Source: Rhipidocladum racemiflorum (Eukaryota; Streptophyta; Magnoliopsida; Poales; Poaceae). From it: a DNA stretch of 64,000 nucleotides. The first letter of the stretch is position 1, and each line of letters starts with the position of its first letter. Shown one piece after another: positions 12,294 to 25,459 of the stretch. The DNA is taken from the NCBI GenBank assembly GCA_036346355.1, contig CM070576.1, forward strand, positions 58,451,712 through 58,515,711, read 5' to 3'. A program made the position numbers and the translations under genes. The notes below the pieces were generated by a model, which saw only the letters and a list, made by a program, of their open reading frames with translations, was not told the origin of the DNA and made no database searches.

Positions 12294-13560
12294 GACGAAA
12301 GGGCGTACGACGGACGGTAGCGACCGGAACCAGGCAGAGGCAGGAGCGTAGGGTCTGGCGGCATCAAAAGCCTGGGGTGCAGCGGTGACCGGGAGCGGCA
12401 GGAGGCAAAGGCAGGGCCGGCGACGGGAGCGGCAGAAGGCAGTGTTGAGCAGAGGTGCGTTGGGTGGACTAGGCCGCCGCACGCCAACACGCACGGAATA
12501 AGGGGTGCAAGGTTTTCCTCATTGGACCCTATTTTATTCGGTGACAATAGTGTGCAATTTCCACCAACTTCTAGTGCCAAACGTGCAAGCCCATTCCGTA
12601 AAAACCCAAAAATCACGTCCTCACTAGCTTCGCCTCAATAACTTCCAGCTTTTCTGAAGCCAAAACCAGCTTAAAAAACTGTTCAAATTATCATTAAAAA
12701 TCAGTTGAATATCGCCATAATCGATCTTATTAAGCCGGTACGATTTTATGTACTGATCGATAAATCGGTTAAATTTAAAAAATTAGTAAAAATTTATGCA
12801 ATGCAAATATCACGACTAACGAGGCATTAAAACGATTATCAAGTTATATAGAGCGAAAATATCTCAAAAAAATCGACCGATGAAGAAGTTCACTTTGTCG
12901 GCTGATTTTCGAGGCAAATATCACGATTATCGGTTTTTTCTGATTTTCTTGTTAAAAAGTTTGAATTAACTCTTCAATTTTTAACAATTTTTTTTAATGA
13001 AAATTGTTACTAGGCTAGGAGCGATTTTCGAGACAATTTTAGTAACGTGAACCATGCTTTCAAACATGCCCATATTATTCCAAATGGTTTTTGATTGGAC
13101 GAAACACCAGTTCACAACAGCGGGGAAACATTACCCAATCTTTGTTTATGAGTTCTTTTACAGTGCGCAACAATGAATATGGACCGTTCATTACCTTTAA
13201 TTCAAAGGTTAAAAATAGATTAGATCAAGTTATACTACCATGTGTAGTGTGTGTAGTAGAATGTGAGGAGGGGTAGAATAGTAAAAAAATTCAATACAGC
13301 GGATGAGTAAAACCGTAAATGATTTTTTTCTCCCATCCGAAGCCCATTTCTTCATCCCCACTGGAAGCCCTCCCTCCGTCAGTGCATCGCGCGTCAGAGG
13401 ACCTCGACAACTCGCTAAAATTACGTTAATACCCTTTTAAAATGTAATATTTTTATTTGTAAAAGTTTATAATACCCCACCAAATCAATGGTTAGACCTA
13501 ATTTATACCACCATAATATACTATAAGTATAATCCACTGTAGAAGAGCTCTTATTTATTC
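12294..13560. other. intergenic DNA upstream of the first MYB gene
   Basis: A GC-rich patch (12300-12500) is open in several frames but encodes nothing recognisable. From about 12690 to 13060 lie words such as 'cgattttcg' and an end resembling 'gtgaacca', suggesting a very decayed MULE-like MITE. No boundary could be set. Confidence 0.4.
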
Positions 13561-13582
13561 CCGCTCATCATTGGGTTCCATC

Positions 13583-13590
13583 CTATAAAG
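13583..13590 (+). promoter_or_regulatory. TATA box of the first MYB gene
   Basis: CCTATAAAGCCCC lies about 160 bp upstream of the start codon at 13748 and is followed by C-rich sequence typical of a grass 5' leader. It is the only good TATA match close upstream. Confidence 0.55.
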
Positions 13591-13747
13591 CCCCGCGCAC
13601 AGCTCCCACGCCAACGCAGACCGACACAACAGTGCAATCGCAGCCTCCTGTCAAAGCAAAATTTTACTTCCTTTCTTCCTGCCACCTCCTAAGCACAGGA
13701 GCTCTGGTCGTCCTGCACCTGAGGCGGCATTTCTCTCTCCTCCATTG

Positions 13748-16069
13748 ATGGGGTGCAAGACGTGCAAGAAGCCCAAGGTGCACTACCGGAAGGGCCTGTG
13801 GTCGCCCGAGGAGGACCAGAAACTCCGCGACTACGTCCTCCGCTACGGCCACGGCTGCTGGAGCGCCGTCCCCGTCAAGGCCGGTGAGAACCAAACCAAG
13901 CGATGCTGCATTCGCAATTCTCCAAAGAAATCACGGGGGAATTGGGCAGAGTTTATGTACTTGCATTGCACCGAGCTCTAATTACAGCAGCAAGAAAGTT
14001 CTTGTCCAATTTTCCTCTACTGCCTCTGAAATGTGTCTTGGTTTGTGGCAAGGGAGAAGATGGGGATTTTTTTTTGTCAATTGTTGCTCAGCTTTCAGAG
14101 AACAATTGATGAAGCTCTTTAATTCCACCTGCTTGTTTAGATTTAGCAAGATTTTGTCAAACGTTTGGGCTGTGGGTTGAATTCTCTCTGAATATTTACC
14201 TCGCGTGCAGGACTGCAGCGGAACGGCAAGAGCTGCAGGCTGAGATGGATCAACTACCTGAGGCCGGGGCTGAAGCACGGCATGTTCTCCCGGGAGGAAG
14301 AGGAGACCGTCATGAGCCTTCACGCCACACTGGGCAACAAGTAAGCATCAGGCTTTTCACCTTTTAACCTCACCTTTAGAGCAAGGAGATTGCTGAACAG
14401 AAGTGATTGAATCGATCAGAGAGTAATTTTAAGCATCCCACCAACTGCTGCTTACTGTACTTTGCTAATGCCAGCTTGGTAGCGTCGTTAAGCTGGCAAA
14501 TTCAGTCTCGGAGTAGGAAACACAAGGTTTAGTTAGTGAAAACAAAAGGAAATGCTGATGTTTGCCAATTGCCATGGAGACCGCTTTACGTGGTGGAGTT
14601 GATGCTGACATCTGCGTTCCATATCGAGGCACTCGATTGCATCTTTTCCGAGTGCGCAATTGCTGATTGTGAACAAGCATCTCGCTTTCATTATTTTATT
14701 GGAAAGTGTGATTGGTCACGCTGTTATCTTTTTAGAACCAAAAAAAACGATGAATTACCAAAAGAAAGGTGTTTTTATGCTTTTTTTTTAGCTACACAAA
14801 TATTAAAACATAAATGAAAGGTAGATAATAATTACTTATCCTTCCGTTTGCTTTAAAATTTATGTAATTTTTATTGAGAGAAAAAGTATAAAAACACTGC
14901 TTCAATTTTTTTTTTGCAAAACCAGTGTCTACTGCCTTTTAAAAAAAAATCAAAACTACCATTTTGTTTTTGGAGAGATTTTGCTCCATTCTTTACTTCC
15001 CGTTTCATACGTCAAAAATCGTAATACCGTCCTTCTGATACTAACTATTTGCACAATCATTTATAAATACGCGTGTACTACAGTCAACTATTCAGACCAA
15101 TCAAAGTTCGCTTACTTTGCGAATTATGAAAACTTCTGCCTCGACAATCCGAGAGGCGAAAGACAAGCAAGTACTAGTACGACAATAACATATTCCTTTT
15201 CGTTTCACAAGAAAGGACAATAAATAGATTGTTTATTGGACTGACTGTACAATAATAACACCCAAGACAGAGAACCAGAGGATGATTTGCCATTCTTCTT
15301 CTCCCGTCGCATTAGAAAAATACAAGGGGCAGTCGAGTTGCCAGTTCAAAAAAAAAATGACAATTAGATTTTTTGCGATTGCCCTGCCGACAAACGAAGC
15401 TCACCGAGCCGTAAATTCAGAGTCCAACTTAGTGACCTGCACGTCTGACATGGTGAGGAAATTTGTTGCCGCAGGTGGTCTCGGATAGCGCAGCACCTGC
15501 CGGGCCGGACCGACAACGAGGTGAAGAACCACTGGAACTCGTACCTCAAGAAGCGCGTCGAGGGCGCGCGAGAACCGAACGCGGCGGGGGCGCCACGATC
15601 CAAGCCCACCGATTCCGACGTCCGTGGCAGCCCGAAACCCAGTGGAGACGGCCGAGAACGCGTCGCCCGGCCGGCGAACTCCGGCTCGTCCGGGCCGGTC
15701 GAGTCGTCGTCGGCCGACGACTCGAGCTGCCTCACCGATCCCGGCGCGGCCGCTGTCCGGCCGCACGCGCCCGTGCTCCCCAAGGTCATGTTCGCGGACT
15801 GGCTCGACATGGACTACGGCGCCAGCCTGATGGCGCCGAGCCTGGGCGCTGGCGACGCCTTCGACGCGAGCGGCCGCAGCCCGGCGCAGGGGTCGTCCGT
15901 GCAGGCTGACGGGGCGTGCGGCGCCGTGCCGGATTCCCTGCACGGGCTCGGAGACGGCGGCATCTTCTGGGGGTTCGACGAGACGGCGGACCAGGTGCAC
16001 ATGCAGGGAGGAGGAGCAGGAGGGTTTTGTGATCTGCTCGCCATGAGCGAGTTCCTTGGCATCAACTAG
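13748..16069 (+). CDS. R2R3-MYB transcription factor, LAF1/MYB18-like
   Basis: A sequence-specific nuclear DNA-binding regulator of plant transcription. The exons are 13748-13883, 14211-14340 and 15475-16069, giving 286 aa. Both introns have GT-AG ends at the two positions usual for R2R3-MYB genes. R2 carries Trp18, Trp38 and Trp58. R3 carries Phe71, Trp90 and Trp109, the standard helix-turn-helix core spacing. The recognition-helix phrases GLQRNGKSCRLRWINYLRPG and LPGRTDNEVKNHWNSYLKKR are intact. R2 with NGKSCRLRWINYLRPGLK is closest, from memory, to LAF1/MYB18/MYB19-type proteins, some of which act in light signalling. The link to light is inference. The C-terminal 165 residues are Ala/Gly/Ser-rich and acidic near the end, as in a transactivation region. 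The start codon fits the short N-terminus MGCKTCKKPKVHYRKGLW. No bHLH-interaction signature is seen in R3. Confidence 0.93.
14764..14905. mobile_element. foldback MITE in intron 2 of the first MYB
   Basis: The left arm (gtgtttttatgctttttttt, then acacaaatattaaaa) is mirrored by the right arm (ttaaaatttatgtaat, then aaaagtataaaaacac), so the whole element could fold into a long hairpin. Related copies lie at 35156-35300 and, less clearly, at 3988-4125 and 45335-45395. Confidence 0.6.
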
Positions 16070-18398
16070 CTAGCGGGAATCGATCGTCGATCGGGTGTCT
16101 CACAGTTCGTCGCCAAGTATTCGCTGTTAAGAGTTGTAAATCGTGTCGTGTATGTGCAATTTAAACTTGCTAGCATGGAGCGTTGGGTGCAAAGCCGTTG
16201 GTTCTTCGTAAGGTTTGTAGCTCGCTCTGGTTCCGGAGAACGGTACAGGAAGAGCGACAGAAATAGAGCGCCAGAGTGCAGAATTGCATGGTTTCAGTTT
16301 CTCGTTTGAAGGAATGGTATTGAGCACCGTGCCCCAACCCCAAGTACAGGTGCAGTCCGGTGACTAGTACCGAAAGCTTATTAAATTTTTCAAAAAAGCT
16401 ATTAAAAATGATTAAAAACAGAGATTTAATTTAAAATCAGTTAGTCCAGTCCGGGACTTGGGCCTGGGCTAGCTCCACCCCTGGGCTTGGCTGTTGTTAG
16501 AGTTAGCATGGCAAAATAACCCGAGGCAAGATTTAACTATAAAAATCCTTACGAAAAAAACCCACCGAAAATAAGCAACTATAATTGATTCAAGGATTAC
16601 ATGTACGGAGGTATAACCAAAAGATTCTAATTGTGGAAGATTTGAACTAACAACCTGTTTGCGCAAAAAACTTGAAGTGGGATTTTTTGCCTCAAACACA
16701 CAAAACAAACGCCGGGTTTGAAAGCGTGCCAGTCAATTTGACCTGAAATTGACAAGGTAATGCGATGGTGAGCGTAACCAGCCGATAACAAAAAATTATC
16801 GGCTTGACACTGATTGGCTACGGGCCGATAAGGGAATAACTAGATTAGCCGACTAGGGATAATCAGAGGTAAAGGTAGATCAACTTTGAAAGGCGATGCG
16901 CAACAAGCAAAGTAGATCGAACCTGAAGACAAGTCAACGAGAACAACAAATCGGCGATGCGCAACTCTTTATTGATTTCGACGGCTTACAGAGGAAAGAT
17001 TGCTACGAAAAACTAGAAAAACGTAAAAAGCACGAATAGAAGTGTATGTTGATGGATTTGTTGATTCCTTTTATCTTCTGGTCCACCTCTTTTATATGCC
17101 TCAGCCGATCCGAGTCCTGCATAGATACGGCAACCGAATCCATATCAGCTTTAATCCAATCTCTTTTCGTTTTAGCAATTGAATCCTTATTGGTTACGGT
17201 GTACCTTTTAATCCCAACTTCATCATACCTTCCAATTTTAAATTGGGCCGATATTTACCGTATGTGCCAAATCTTGATACAAACACAATCCATTTAAATA
17301 CAAAAAAAGAAGATACGATAAGATGAGATATTGAGTTGTCACCAACAAATACTAATCAACATTAGTATGCTCGTACCAGCTAAAAGCTTAAACTGCATTT
17401 AGCGAGGAGATTCAGAACTAGCATAATTATGAATTGCTTGAGTTTGATAAGAGTCCTTCGTATGACTGCTCCTGTTGAACTTGTCCAATAGCTTCCCATC
17501 AATCCTACCGAATCATCTCGAAAAACAGTGCGCTTGTTCTGATCGTTTCGTCTTCTTCATCGTGTTCAGCTTATTTGATTCCCCGTGGTAAGTTCATAAT
17601 TCAGATCATTGCTCATAGATGAGCCATAGGCTCATACATAGCTCAGCATTTTGCACCTGCTGCGAAACCTAGTCTTACCGAAGCATGAAGCTCTCTTTTC
17701 CTAACCACTGAAACAATCCAACCCAATGTAAAACGTGTATTGCGCCAAAAGTTTGCTCCTGTGAAGTCACACACGGAAGTGGAAGAAAACCTTACGAGAC
17801 GTCATCACCTTTAGTTGTCAACCACCTTTATGCAGGTTTGAAAGAGATCAAGACAAAGGTCCAAAGATGAGGTGGTTTCATGGGATTTATTTCTCGAGGA
17901 AGCCGGATGGCGATGCTAGCCTTCCAAAATGTTGAACATGCATGCTTCACAAATTAAAGATGGTACTAAAATCGGCCAAGAGGAAGCTTGAAGGCACTAT
18001 CGCACTATCGCAGTGATGGTGTGCAGTTTGCCCTAGATTTGGGTTCCCAACAAAGTGATGCTGGAGATCAATTCCCAGAGTTTTTTTTTCGTACCTTTGC
18101 TCTGTCTCATCGTCGCTGCGATGTGGGTGGAGCTATCACTGATCCTAGCTGATATCCGGACACTTAGCAGGGTTTATGTTTCGTTCTTGGAATAATTAGA
18201 AATCAGACGTGCGTACGCGACAGCACAACATTATTAAATACTCCGTAAAACAAAGCCGGAAGACTTCCCGCAAGAAGAGCCTACCGACGTGTCAAGCCGG
18301 CAGTTCGCGCATGCCCCGTGCTGCGCTCACGCGCGAAGCTTCCCTCGTTACTCCCTTCGCGTGCCGCGTGCCCCAAGCGAGAAGCTTCCTCCCCCGTC
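16070..18398. other. 3' flank of the first MYB and LTR-like debris
   Basis: The first 250 bases probably hold the MYB 3' untranslated region. From about 16790 to 17330 the sequence resembles 6700-7440. On the minus strand a TATA-like CATATAAAAGAGG lies near 17088-17100, so this is probably an LTR fragment of a minus-strand Gypsy element. The remaining 17330-18398 shows no recognisable gene. Confidence 0.4.
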
Positions 18399-18560
18399 AC
18401 GATGGAGTGCGCCCCCACCGCCGCCTACTATGCCGAGCCCATGGCCATCGACGGCTCCGCCACCAAGAAGGCCAGGCGCAGCTCGGCCTACTTCGCTCGC
18501 CCTCTTGGATCTCCTGCCCTCTCTCCTCCGGATTTTCCCCGTTTGCCTTGTCCTCCATGA
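18399..18560 (+). other. possible captured exon: short GC-rich reading frame, 53 aa
   Basis: An ATG in a GC-rich plant-like start context opens MECAPTAAYYAEPMAIDGSA, followed by TKKARRSS and a proline-rich end, and stops at 18560. Codon choice is strongly GC3-biased like real grass exons, yet the flanks are AT-rich repeat. I do not recognise the protein. It could be the first exon of a gene whose remainder is lost, or a gene fragment carried by a transposon. Confidence 0.35.
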
Positions 18561-19640
18561 TAACATTAGTGATACATCAGGATCATCCAATTTTTTTTAA
18601 ATTTTTTTTAACGTGGTTTGAATTATTTTCCATTTGGTTGAAATTTATCGGTCAACTTTTAGTAGCACTGTCTGAATTTTTGAAAGTTTCTCAGGCTTAA
18701 TCATCATATGAAAATGTTATGAGAACATTATGGATGTGTAAGGACCATCCACAAAAAAAAATTTAGATCAAAGAGGGCACCAACAATGGATGCCCCAGTT
18801 TCTATTATCAGAAACCAGCCAGGTTCTTACAGTTTGAGCACAACAAGGAAAGCTCATATCTGAGCATAACCAAAAAAACCTCAAAAAAAACTTAATCTTT
18901 GCAACTCTTCCCAGGGCGAAGAAGCTCGCTAGGCGCTGGGATACCATGAAGCCGTGATGTAGCGGCAGCTGCGGGGCACCCCCAGATTGAAAACAACAAG
19001 CATAGCAAAAAGCTCATTTTAAAAATTTCAAAAGTTTCTAATGTGGTTTGCACAATTTCCCATTCAGTTAAAATTTGCCGACCAACATTTTATCACAGCA
19101 ATAGCATTGTTAGATTTTTTTAAAAATTTCTCATGATTGATCATCATCTGCAATTTTTACGGAAACATTAGTGATGTGTCATGACCATCTAAAAAAAATT
19201 TCAAATTTTTTTGCCGTATTTTGAAACAATTTTTATTCGGTTAAAAATTATAAAGATTTCGGCAAATCTCGTTGGGAAAAATGGCGGATTTGAATTTTGC
19301 TTTTTGAATTTCGTCCGAAATAACGAGATCTCGATAAAATTTTGAATTTCGGAGGGTGACGAGATGAGAACAAAAAACAAAATTTGGAACCTTGAGTCAA
19401 AACAGAATGAAATTCAAAGTTAAATTTTTGAACTCGGTGAGCGACGAAATAATTTGAAAACCTACCGATTTTTGATTTGTTTACATTGAAAATCGACATA
19501 CTGAGTAGAAATTGAAAAATTAAGGATTTTTTTTCAAATTTCACGGCAGTTGTCAAAATACCATTAACACTAATTTTAGAAAAATTTTACATAAATTTTT
19601 ATTTTAAATTTGACCGGTTTATCAATGTTTGTTTATTGAG
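18561..19640. other. diverged repeat block
   Basis: Two diverged copies of one sequence lie at about 18565-18760 and 19030-19190, sharing 'acattagtgat', 'aaatttctcatgattgatca'-like and 'catgaccatc' phrases. They are followed by words such as 'gatctcg' and 'gaatttcg' and an end 'ggaacctt' at about 19395. This looks like remains of a MULE-like element related to the copies at 28586 and 33240, with no clear boundaries. Confidence 0.4.
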
Positions 19641-20004
19641 CCAAAGCCGGAGCAAAAACCTAAAGGGAAAAAATACCAATCTGACACTCAGCCGAGGCAG
19701 GGGGCAGTCCGTAATTTCCAGCTCCCCACCCATCCCACTTCTCCGTTGCCCTAGCCTGGATCACTTCCGCGACGCTCCCAGCCTCCCCTCCCCACCGCAC
19801 TCACGAGTCACGAGTCACGAACCCGCCAGAAAGGAGGGGAAAAGTTTAGAAACTGCCCCAAAAAAATTCCAAATTCGAGCGACCAGCGCCCCGATCCCTC
19901 CCTTCAAATCCAAGCATCCGGACGGATCTGTCCACCAGCCGGAGCTCTCTTCGTTCTGTGCAACCTGTTGGATTTCCTATAAGATTTGAGCGCTCCTCGG
20001 AGCG
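19641..20004 (+). promoter_or_regulatory. probable core promoter and 5' leader of the helicase gene
   Basis: The sequence changes at about 19690 to C/T- and GC-rich leader-like DNA, with tandem 'cacgagt' copies at 19801-19817, and continues to the start codon at 20005. No TATA box is obvious, as is common for housekeeping genes. Extent and start site are inferred. Confidence 0.4.
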
Positions 20005-23000
20005 ATGGATCCGCGGGCGCGGTACCCTCCCGGCATCGGAAACGGCCGCGGCGGGAACCCTAACTACTACGGCCGTGGCCCCCCACCGCAGCACCAGCAG
20101 CCGCCGCCGCCGCATGCGCAGGCGCACCACCACCAGTACGTGCAGAGGCAGCAGCAGTCCTCGCAGCACCACAACTACCAGCAGCATCAGCAGTGGCTTC
20201 GGCGGAACCAGATCGCTGGCGAGGGCGCGGGCGCCGCCGGAGCCAGCGAACACAAGGCGCCGCTTGCCGCTGACGGCATAGATTCGAGGTGAGAGAGATG
20301 CGGGGAAAGCCTGCCCTTTGTTTGGTATTGGTAGGAAAGGTTCGGTATTTATGTGATTTGTGGACTTGAATAGTTGAATTTTGGTTAGGTGAGGGGGACA
20401 AAGCGTACCATTTTGGAGTGGATTAATGGGTAGTTAGATAGGCTGAATGTGCACATTTTAGAGAAATTTGTGTACTTTTGGTGGCAAGGCTGCGAGTGTT
20501 TCTGTGTTTGTGGTGCTGGATAGGGGAATTACAGAGTCTAATCATGAATTATGTGGATAGCGTGCTTAGCCGCATTCCTCTGGGCATACTTTATATGTCC
20601 AAAATCCAACCATGTTGGCTTTTGGCAAAACAATCCAGAAATTGTTTCTCATGAAGTAATTTTGTCAAAACGACAGTTTTCAGATGACTGCTGAACAACT
20701 GACGCAACATGCTCTTGTGTAGATTTTGGAGGATATATGTAGCTGTGGATGTTGATTGTTGCATAATATGATTCTTATGCTTTCCATTTCAGCTTTGCTG
20801 AAATACGAGGTAGGGTCACTGCATTGACTGAATTAGTGGTTGGAAGTGATTTATGAGATGTTTGGTGGAAATGGTTATTTTGTGGTCCATGATGATCACT
20901 GCGTTGATGATTGATGTTGCCAACTAGTTTTATCGGTGGTAAAGCTTGAGGTGGGGCTACTACAGTATATGAATTCATTGCTAGAAATACCTTATTATGG
21001 TCTCATTTGAGATGCCTATTATGCGTTCAATTGAATATGCCTGGATTTAATTATTCAACAGGTTACTAATCGGAGCTGTATGCAGAAATGGTTTCTCAAG
21101 TTGTAAACAGCCACTTTTTAATTCACCTTCAAACATATATGATATACATTATAAATGGACAGGCAGAGATTAAGTATATCCTTTTGCAGTTCACAAGATT
21201 GGAAGGCCCAATTGAAGCTTCCGCCTCCAGATACACGCTACAGGACAGAGGTAATATATAGATCTTTATTTCCTTTTGTCATGTCAGTGCTGGATACTAA
21301 TGATTGCTATGAATTGGCAAACACGTTGACATGATAATTGCCATCTATAAGCTCTCATTATTGTAAAGATTTGATGTTGGGCTCTATTGATGTGTTGTGT
21401 CACGAGGAAAAAAACAGTGTTTTAGTTGTCAGAAGTTTGGAGTTGATAATACCTTCTGATGTCCTTCTTCATTGCAAACAGTCAGTTCTCAGTTTTACAG
21501 GATTAAATATACGGCATTGCTTCTAGAAAGAAAAAGGCGTATGATGCTGATGGTGTCTTTGATGTGGAATAGATGAGTAGCCAGTCCTACTTGGTCATCC
21601 TGGGGGCAGGCTATCTTATCCCACTTTGGTGTTCTATAGTTTAGATTCGACACACAAAGGAAAAATATTTTACTAATAAACATAGCTATTTGCTCAATCC
21701 TGCTTTAGATTGAATCTCCTCATGTGTCATTTAAGTTCAGCTGATGATGTATGTGTCAATACTAATGTAACACCATAATGTATACCCGTCATGCCAAAAT
21801 TAGGTTCCCTTTCAGAATGTTCAAGTAGTTAGGATTCCCCTACTTTTTTTTCCAAAACACCTTGTTGGACGAGCTAAGCGTCAAATTTAGTTTATATTGT
21901 TCCTCTGGCATTATTGTTTGTTGCATGTGTTCTCAATCTCCTGCTAAGCTAGTGTCATTTTTTCAAAAAAAAACCCTTCGTACAGGATGTCACTGCAACC
22001 AAGGGAAATGAATTTGAAGACTATTTTCTGAAGCGTGAACTTCTTATGGGGATATATGAGAAAGGATTTGAAAGACCTTCTCCTATCCAAGAGGAAAGCA
22101 TTCCTATTGCATTAACTGGTAGTGATATTCTTGCAAGAGCAAAAAATGGAACTGGCAAGACTGCTGCATTTTGTATACCTGCGCTTGAAAAGATCGATCA
22201 AGATAAAAATGCTATTCAAGGTTTCTTCTGGACTAGCGCCTCTCCTCCTACGTGGAGTTCCTAAAATTATGCAATGATTGAAGAAATAGATTTTTGGCAT
22301 ATTCGATGTGATCATTTAAACTCTTAACCTGTTTCATCTTATATTCAGTTGTTATATTGGTCCCCACGAGGGAATTGGCTTTACAAACATCACAAGTCTG
22401 CAAGGAACTGGGGAAACACTTGAATATTCAAGTAATGGTCACCACTGGAGGAACCAGCCTAAAGGATGATATTATCCGTCTTTATCAACCTGTTCATTTA
22501 CTTGTTGGGACGCCTGGTCGTATTTTGGACCTTACAAAGAAAGGCATATGCATTCTAAAGGACTGTTCAATGCTTATTATGGATGAGGTATCTCATTGTC
22601 AGCTTTGCTGCAGTGTGGAATTGCTTATGTTCTGAAGTAAATAAACACTTTGTTTTCCGAAGATCTTTTCTAAAGGACTTTTGTGGTATTGCGTTCTGCA
22701 ACTGTGCCTTTTATTATCTGTGAACAAAACTAATATGGAATTAAAGAAAAATAAAAAAAGGAAAAAACATGTACTGTTTTTCAACACTTGGTGAGATTTA
22801 TTCACATTAAATATATTCTCGGCAGATTCATTCCCCTCCTTAACTTTGTCCTCAGTTTGCTGGGCCATGGGGCAAATTCTTTAATTCTCCGTTCCAGTTA
22901 GGGCCATGGGGCAAATTCTTTAATTCTCCGTTCCAGCCTAACTGGATTAAGAAACTGTCTTTTAATGTCTCTGTCTATTCCTATCCAAAGAGAGAATATT

Positions 23001-25459
23001 CACACTTTTATTAAGCTAAGATGAACAAAAAGGTTCTAAATCCTAACAGAGAATATTCACAGTTTTAACTTTGTTGTGTATTATATATATAATAATGCTC
23101 TCGTTACATAGAGGACAATTTCAAAAGGTTATGATTGAATTGGTGTGGTGTGGTGGTAGATTTGTTGATAAATAGTCATATTCTTACAAGCAATATTGGT
23201 TTTTCTTGTAGGCGGACAAGCTTCTTTCTCCTGAGTTCCAACCTTCTGTGGAGCAGTTGATTCGGTACCTTCCATCAAATCGACAGATTTTGATGTTCTC
23301 TGCAACATTCCCTGTGACTGTCAAGGATTTCAAGGACAAATATCTGCCTAAACCTTATGTTATTAACCTTATGGATGAACTTACACTGAAGGGAATTACC
23401 CAGTTCTACGCTTTTGTTGAAGAAAGGCAGAAAGTCCACTGTCTTAACACTCTTTTTTCCAAGGTTTTTTTCCATGAGCATCTTTAGTTTATACCTATGT
23501 ATTTAGCCACATTTTGTGACCTTGATCATAATCTGTAATTAATTTATCTTATCTCCATTTCAATACAGCTGCAAATTAATCAATCAATAATATTCTGTAA
23601 CTCTGTAAATCGTGTTGAACTACTGGCAAAGAAGATCACAGAGCTCGGTTACTCTTGCTTCTACATCCATGCTAAAATGCTGCAAGATCATCGTAATAGG
23701 GTTTTCCATGATTTCCGTAATGGTGCATGCAGGAACCTAGTCTGCACAGGTATGAAACTTTTCTTTTTTAGGTGCTGCCTTTCTTTCCTTTTTGACCGAA
23801 GGACATTATTCTGTTGCTACTTAATTTTCTTCTGTACTCTGAGAATATATAATGTACCTCTGGACTGTGTAACATTTTTTTTAATCTTTCTTACTGCAAT
23901 TAAAGTGTTTGGGCCGTTCAAGTCTTGCTTAGTTTTGCTTGCTTGTGGTCAAATACGACAGGAGGTTTCAAAGTGAAGAAAGAACAGATGCATCAAGTGT
24001 TATTAAAGGCCTTTTCTTGTTTGCTTATTTTATGGTATCAGTTTACAGAAATATTGGAAGTAAATACTATGCATTTTTTTAATTCCTTTTGGAGCTAGTT
24101 AGTGCAAAAGTTAGTACATGTAGTTAGTTTTTGCTGTTCTGCTTGCTTTAGATATATAGCCTGTTTGGACCCACTGTTGGTTAATATTATAAACTAGCTT
24201 ACTATATAAGCCCAAAGTCATTTGTGTAAATCTACCTTATAGATTCCCGATATATTTTGCCATATATTTTCTCTGTAAAAGAAGGGGCTCCTAAACTCTT
24301 AACGGTCATCTGGAGATAAAGCTTGGTGCTTGGTCCTATCTTTCATTTTGACATTAAGCTTAATTTAAGCCTGGCTTAACATACAAGATGTCAAGATGTT
24401 GACTTGATTACACTTTCAATTGAGCAATGGCTACTTTTTTTTTTAACATTTGGCATTTGCTATGACCTTACTATGTTTACTGTAAAGTACATTAGTTCAT
24501 GGTTTAATGGATGGAGGAAAATATCCTCAATGTTGTAAATGAAATGCTCCTAGACCTTAAAATAGCATGTCATTTAGAGATGAACATAGTTCTAGCTCTC
24601 TTTTTTATCTCCATTAAAGGCTTCACTGTTCTTTTCATTGATGGTTCATTAATTTCAATTTATGCTTTCCATGCTCTTTTCTTTTAACTTAGATGTCTTA
24701 GTTAGTTGCTACAGATTAACTAATGAATTGTTTTAGTTGTATCAATGAATGTCTTGCTGTCAACAACATAGAGGGCGACTGAAGCTGTTATATTAGTTTT
24801 TGGACTTCTTTTTTCTGTTCTAAGAAAGCTGGATGGATCATTTGGTCTCTGGTTCTAACGCTTTATCTTTCCCTTTGCAGATCTTTTTACAAGGGGAATA
24901 GATATCCAAGCTGTTAATGTTGTTATCAATTTTGATTTCCCCAAGAATGCAGAAACATACCTCCACAGGGTATGCATTGAATGAATTGAGATTTGGATTT
25001 TGGTGTTCAGGCTATGGATTGTTCTACTAATGATGCATTTAGTTGTTCACTGAATAACCCTCCACTAAGATGTTAAAGACATTTAAACATAAAAGGAAAA
25101 TCGCCTATTTTAGGACACTCATGCTTTATGCTTGATGGCATTTTACTGCTTTGTTTGACCACGGTGCCATTTTGGTGTATTGCTTCACTTTGTTTTGTGT
25201 GTACAATGTTATTGAAACTTTTTTTTTGTAGGTTGGTAGATCTGGGAGATTTGGCCACCTTGGTCTGGCTGTGAATCTGATCACCTATGAGGATCGTTTT
25301 AACTTGTATGCTATCTTTGTCACCAGCATTTTTCTGTCTGCCATTTTTCTGGTATAATAGGATATTTTTGTCGGGCACAGGTATCGTATTGAGCAGGAGC
25401 TTGGAACTGAGATAAAAACGATACCTCCTCAGATAGATCGGACGATATATTGCCAATAG
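20005..25459 (+). CDS. DEAD-box RNA helicase, DDX6/Dhh1 class (plant RH6/RH8/RH12-like)
   Basis: An ATP-dependent RNA helicase of the family acting in cytoplasmic mRNA decapping, translational repression and P-bodies. Nine exons: 20005-20288, 21190-21250, 21986-22220, 22349-22587, 23212-23463, 23569-23749, 24881-24969, 25232-25305 and 25381-25459 (497 aa). All introns are GT-AG and the frame stays open. Residues 1-95 are rich in Gln, His and Pro, typical of the plant members. Motifs in order: Q motif FERPSPIQ (143-150), Walker A AKNGTGKT (167-174), PTRELA (199-204), TPGR (248-251), DEAD (272-275, split by intron 4), SAT (303-305), TRGID (421-425) and HRVGRSGR (446-453, split by intron 7). The C-terminus EIKTIPPQIDRTIYCQ is the family ending. 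Length and all catalytic motifs are normal, so the gene looks functional. Confidence 0.96.
22862..22938. repeat. 39-bp tandem duplication in helicase intron 4
   Basis: The unit beginning GGGCCATGGGGCAAATTCTT is repeated head to tail at 22862 and 22901, nearly identical. It lies wholly within the intron between exons 4 and 5. Confidence 0.8.

Noticed and set aside
12254..12616. A 120-aa minus-strand frame next to the Copia LTR
   Set aside because: No recognisable domain, low-complexity composition, and it runs into the LTR. Nothing indicates splicing or a promoter.
15401..16000. A 199-aa minus-strand frame opposite exon 3 of the first MYB
   Set aside because: It is a shadow of the GC-rich MYB exon, which is supported by splice sites and the conserved DNA-binding domain.
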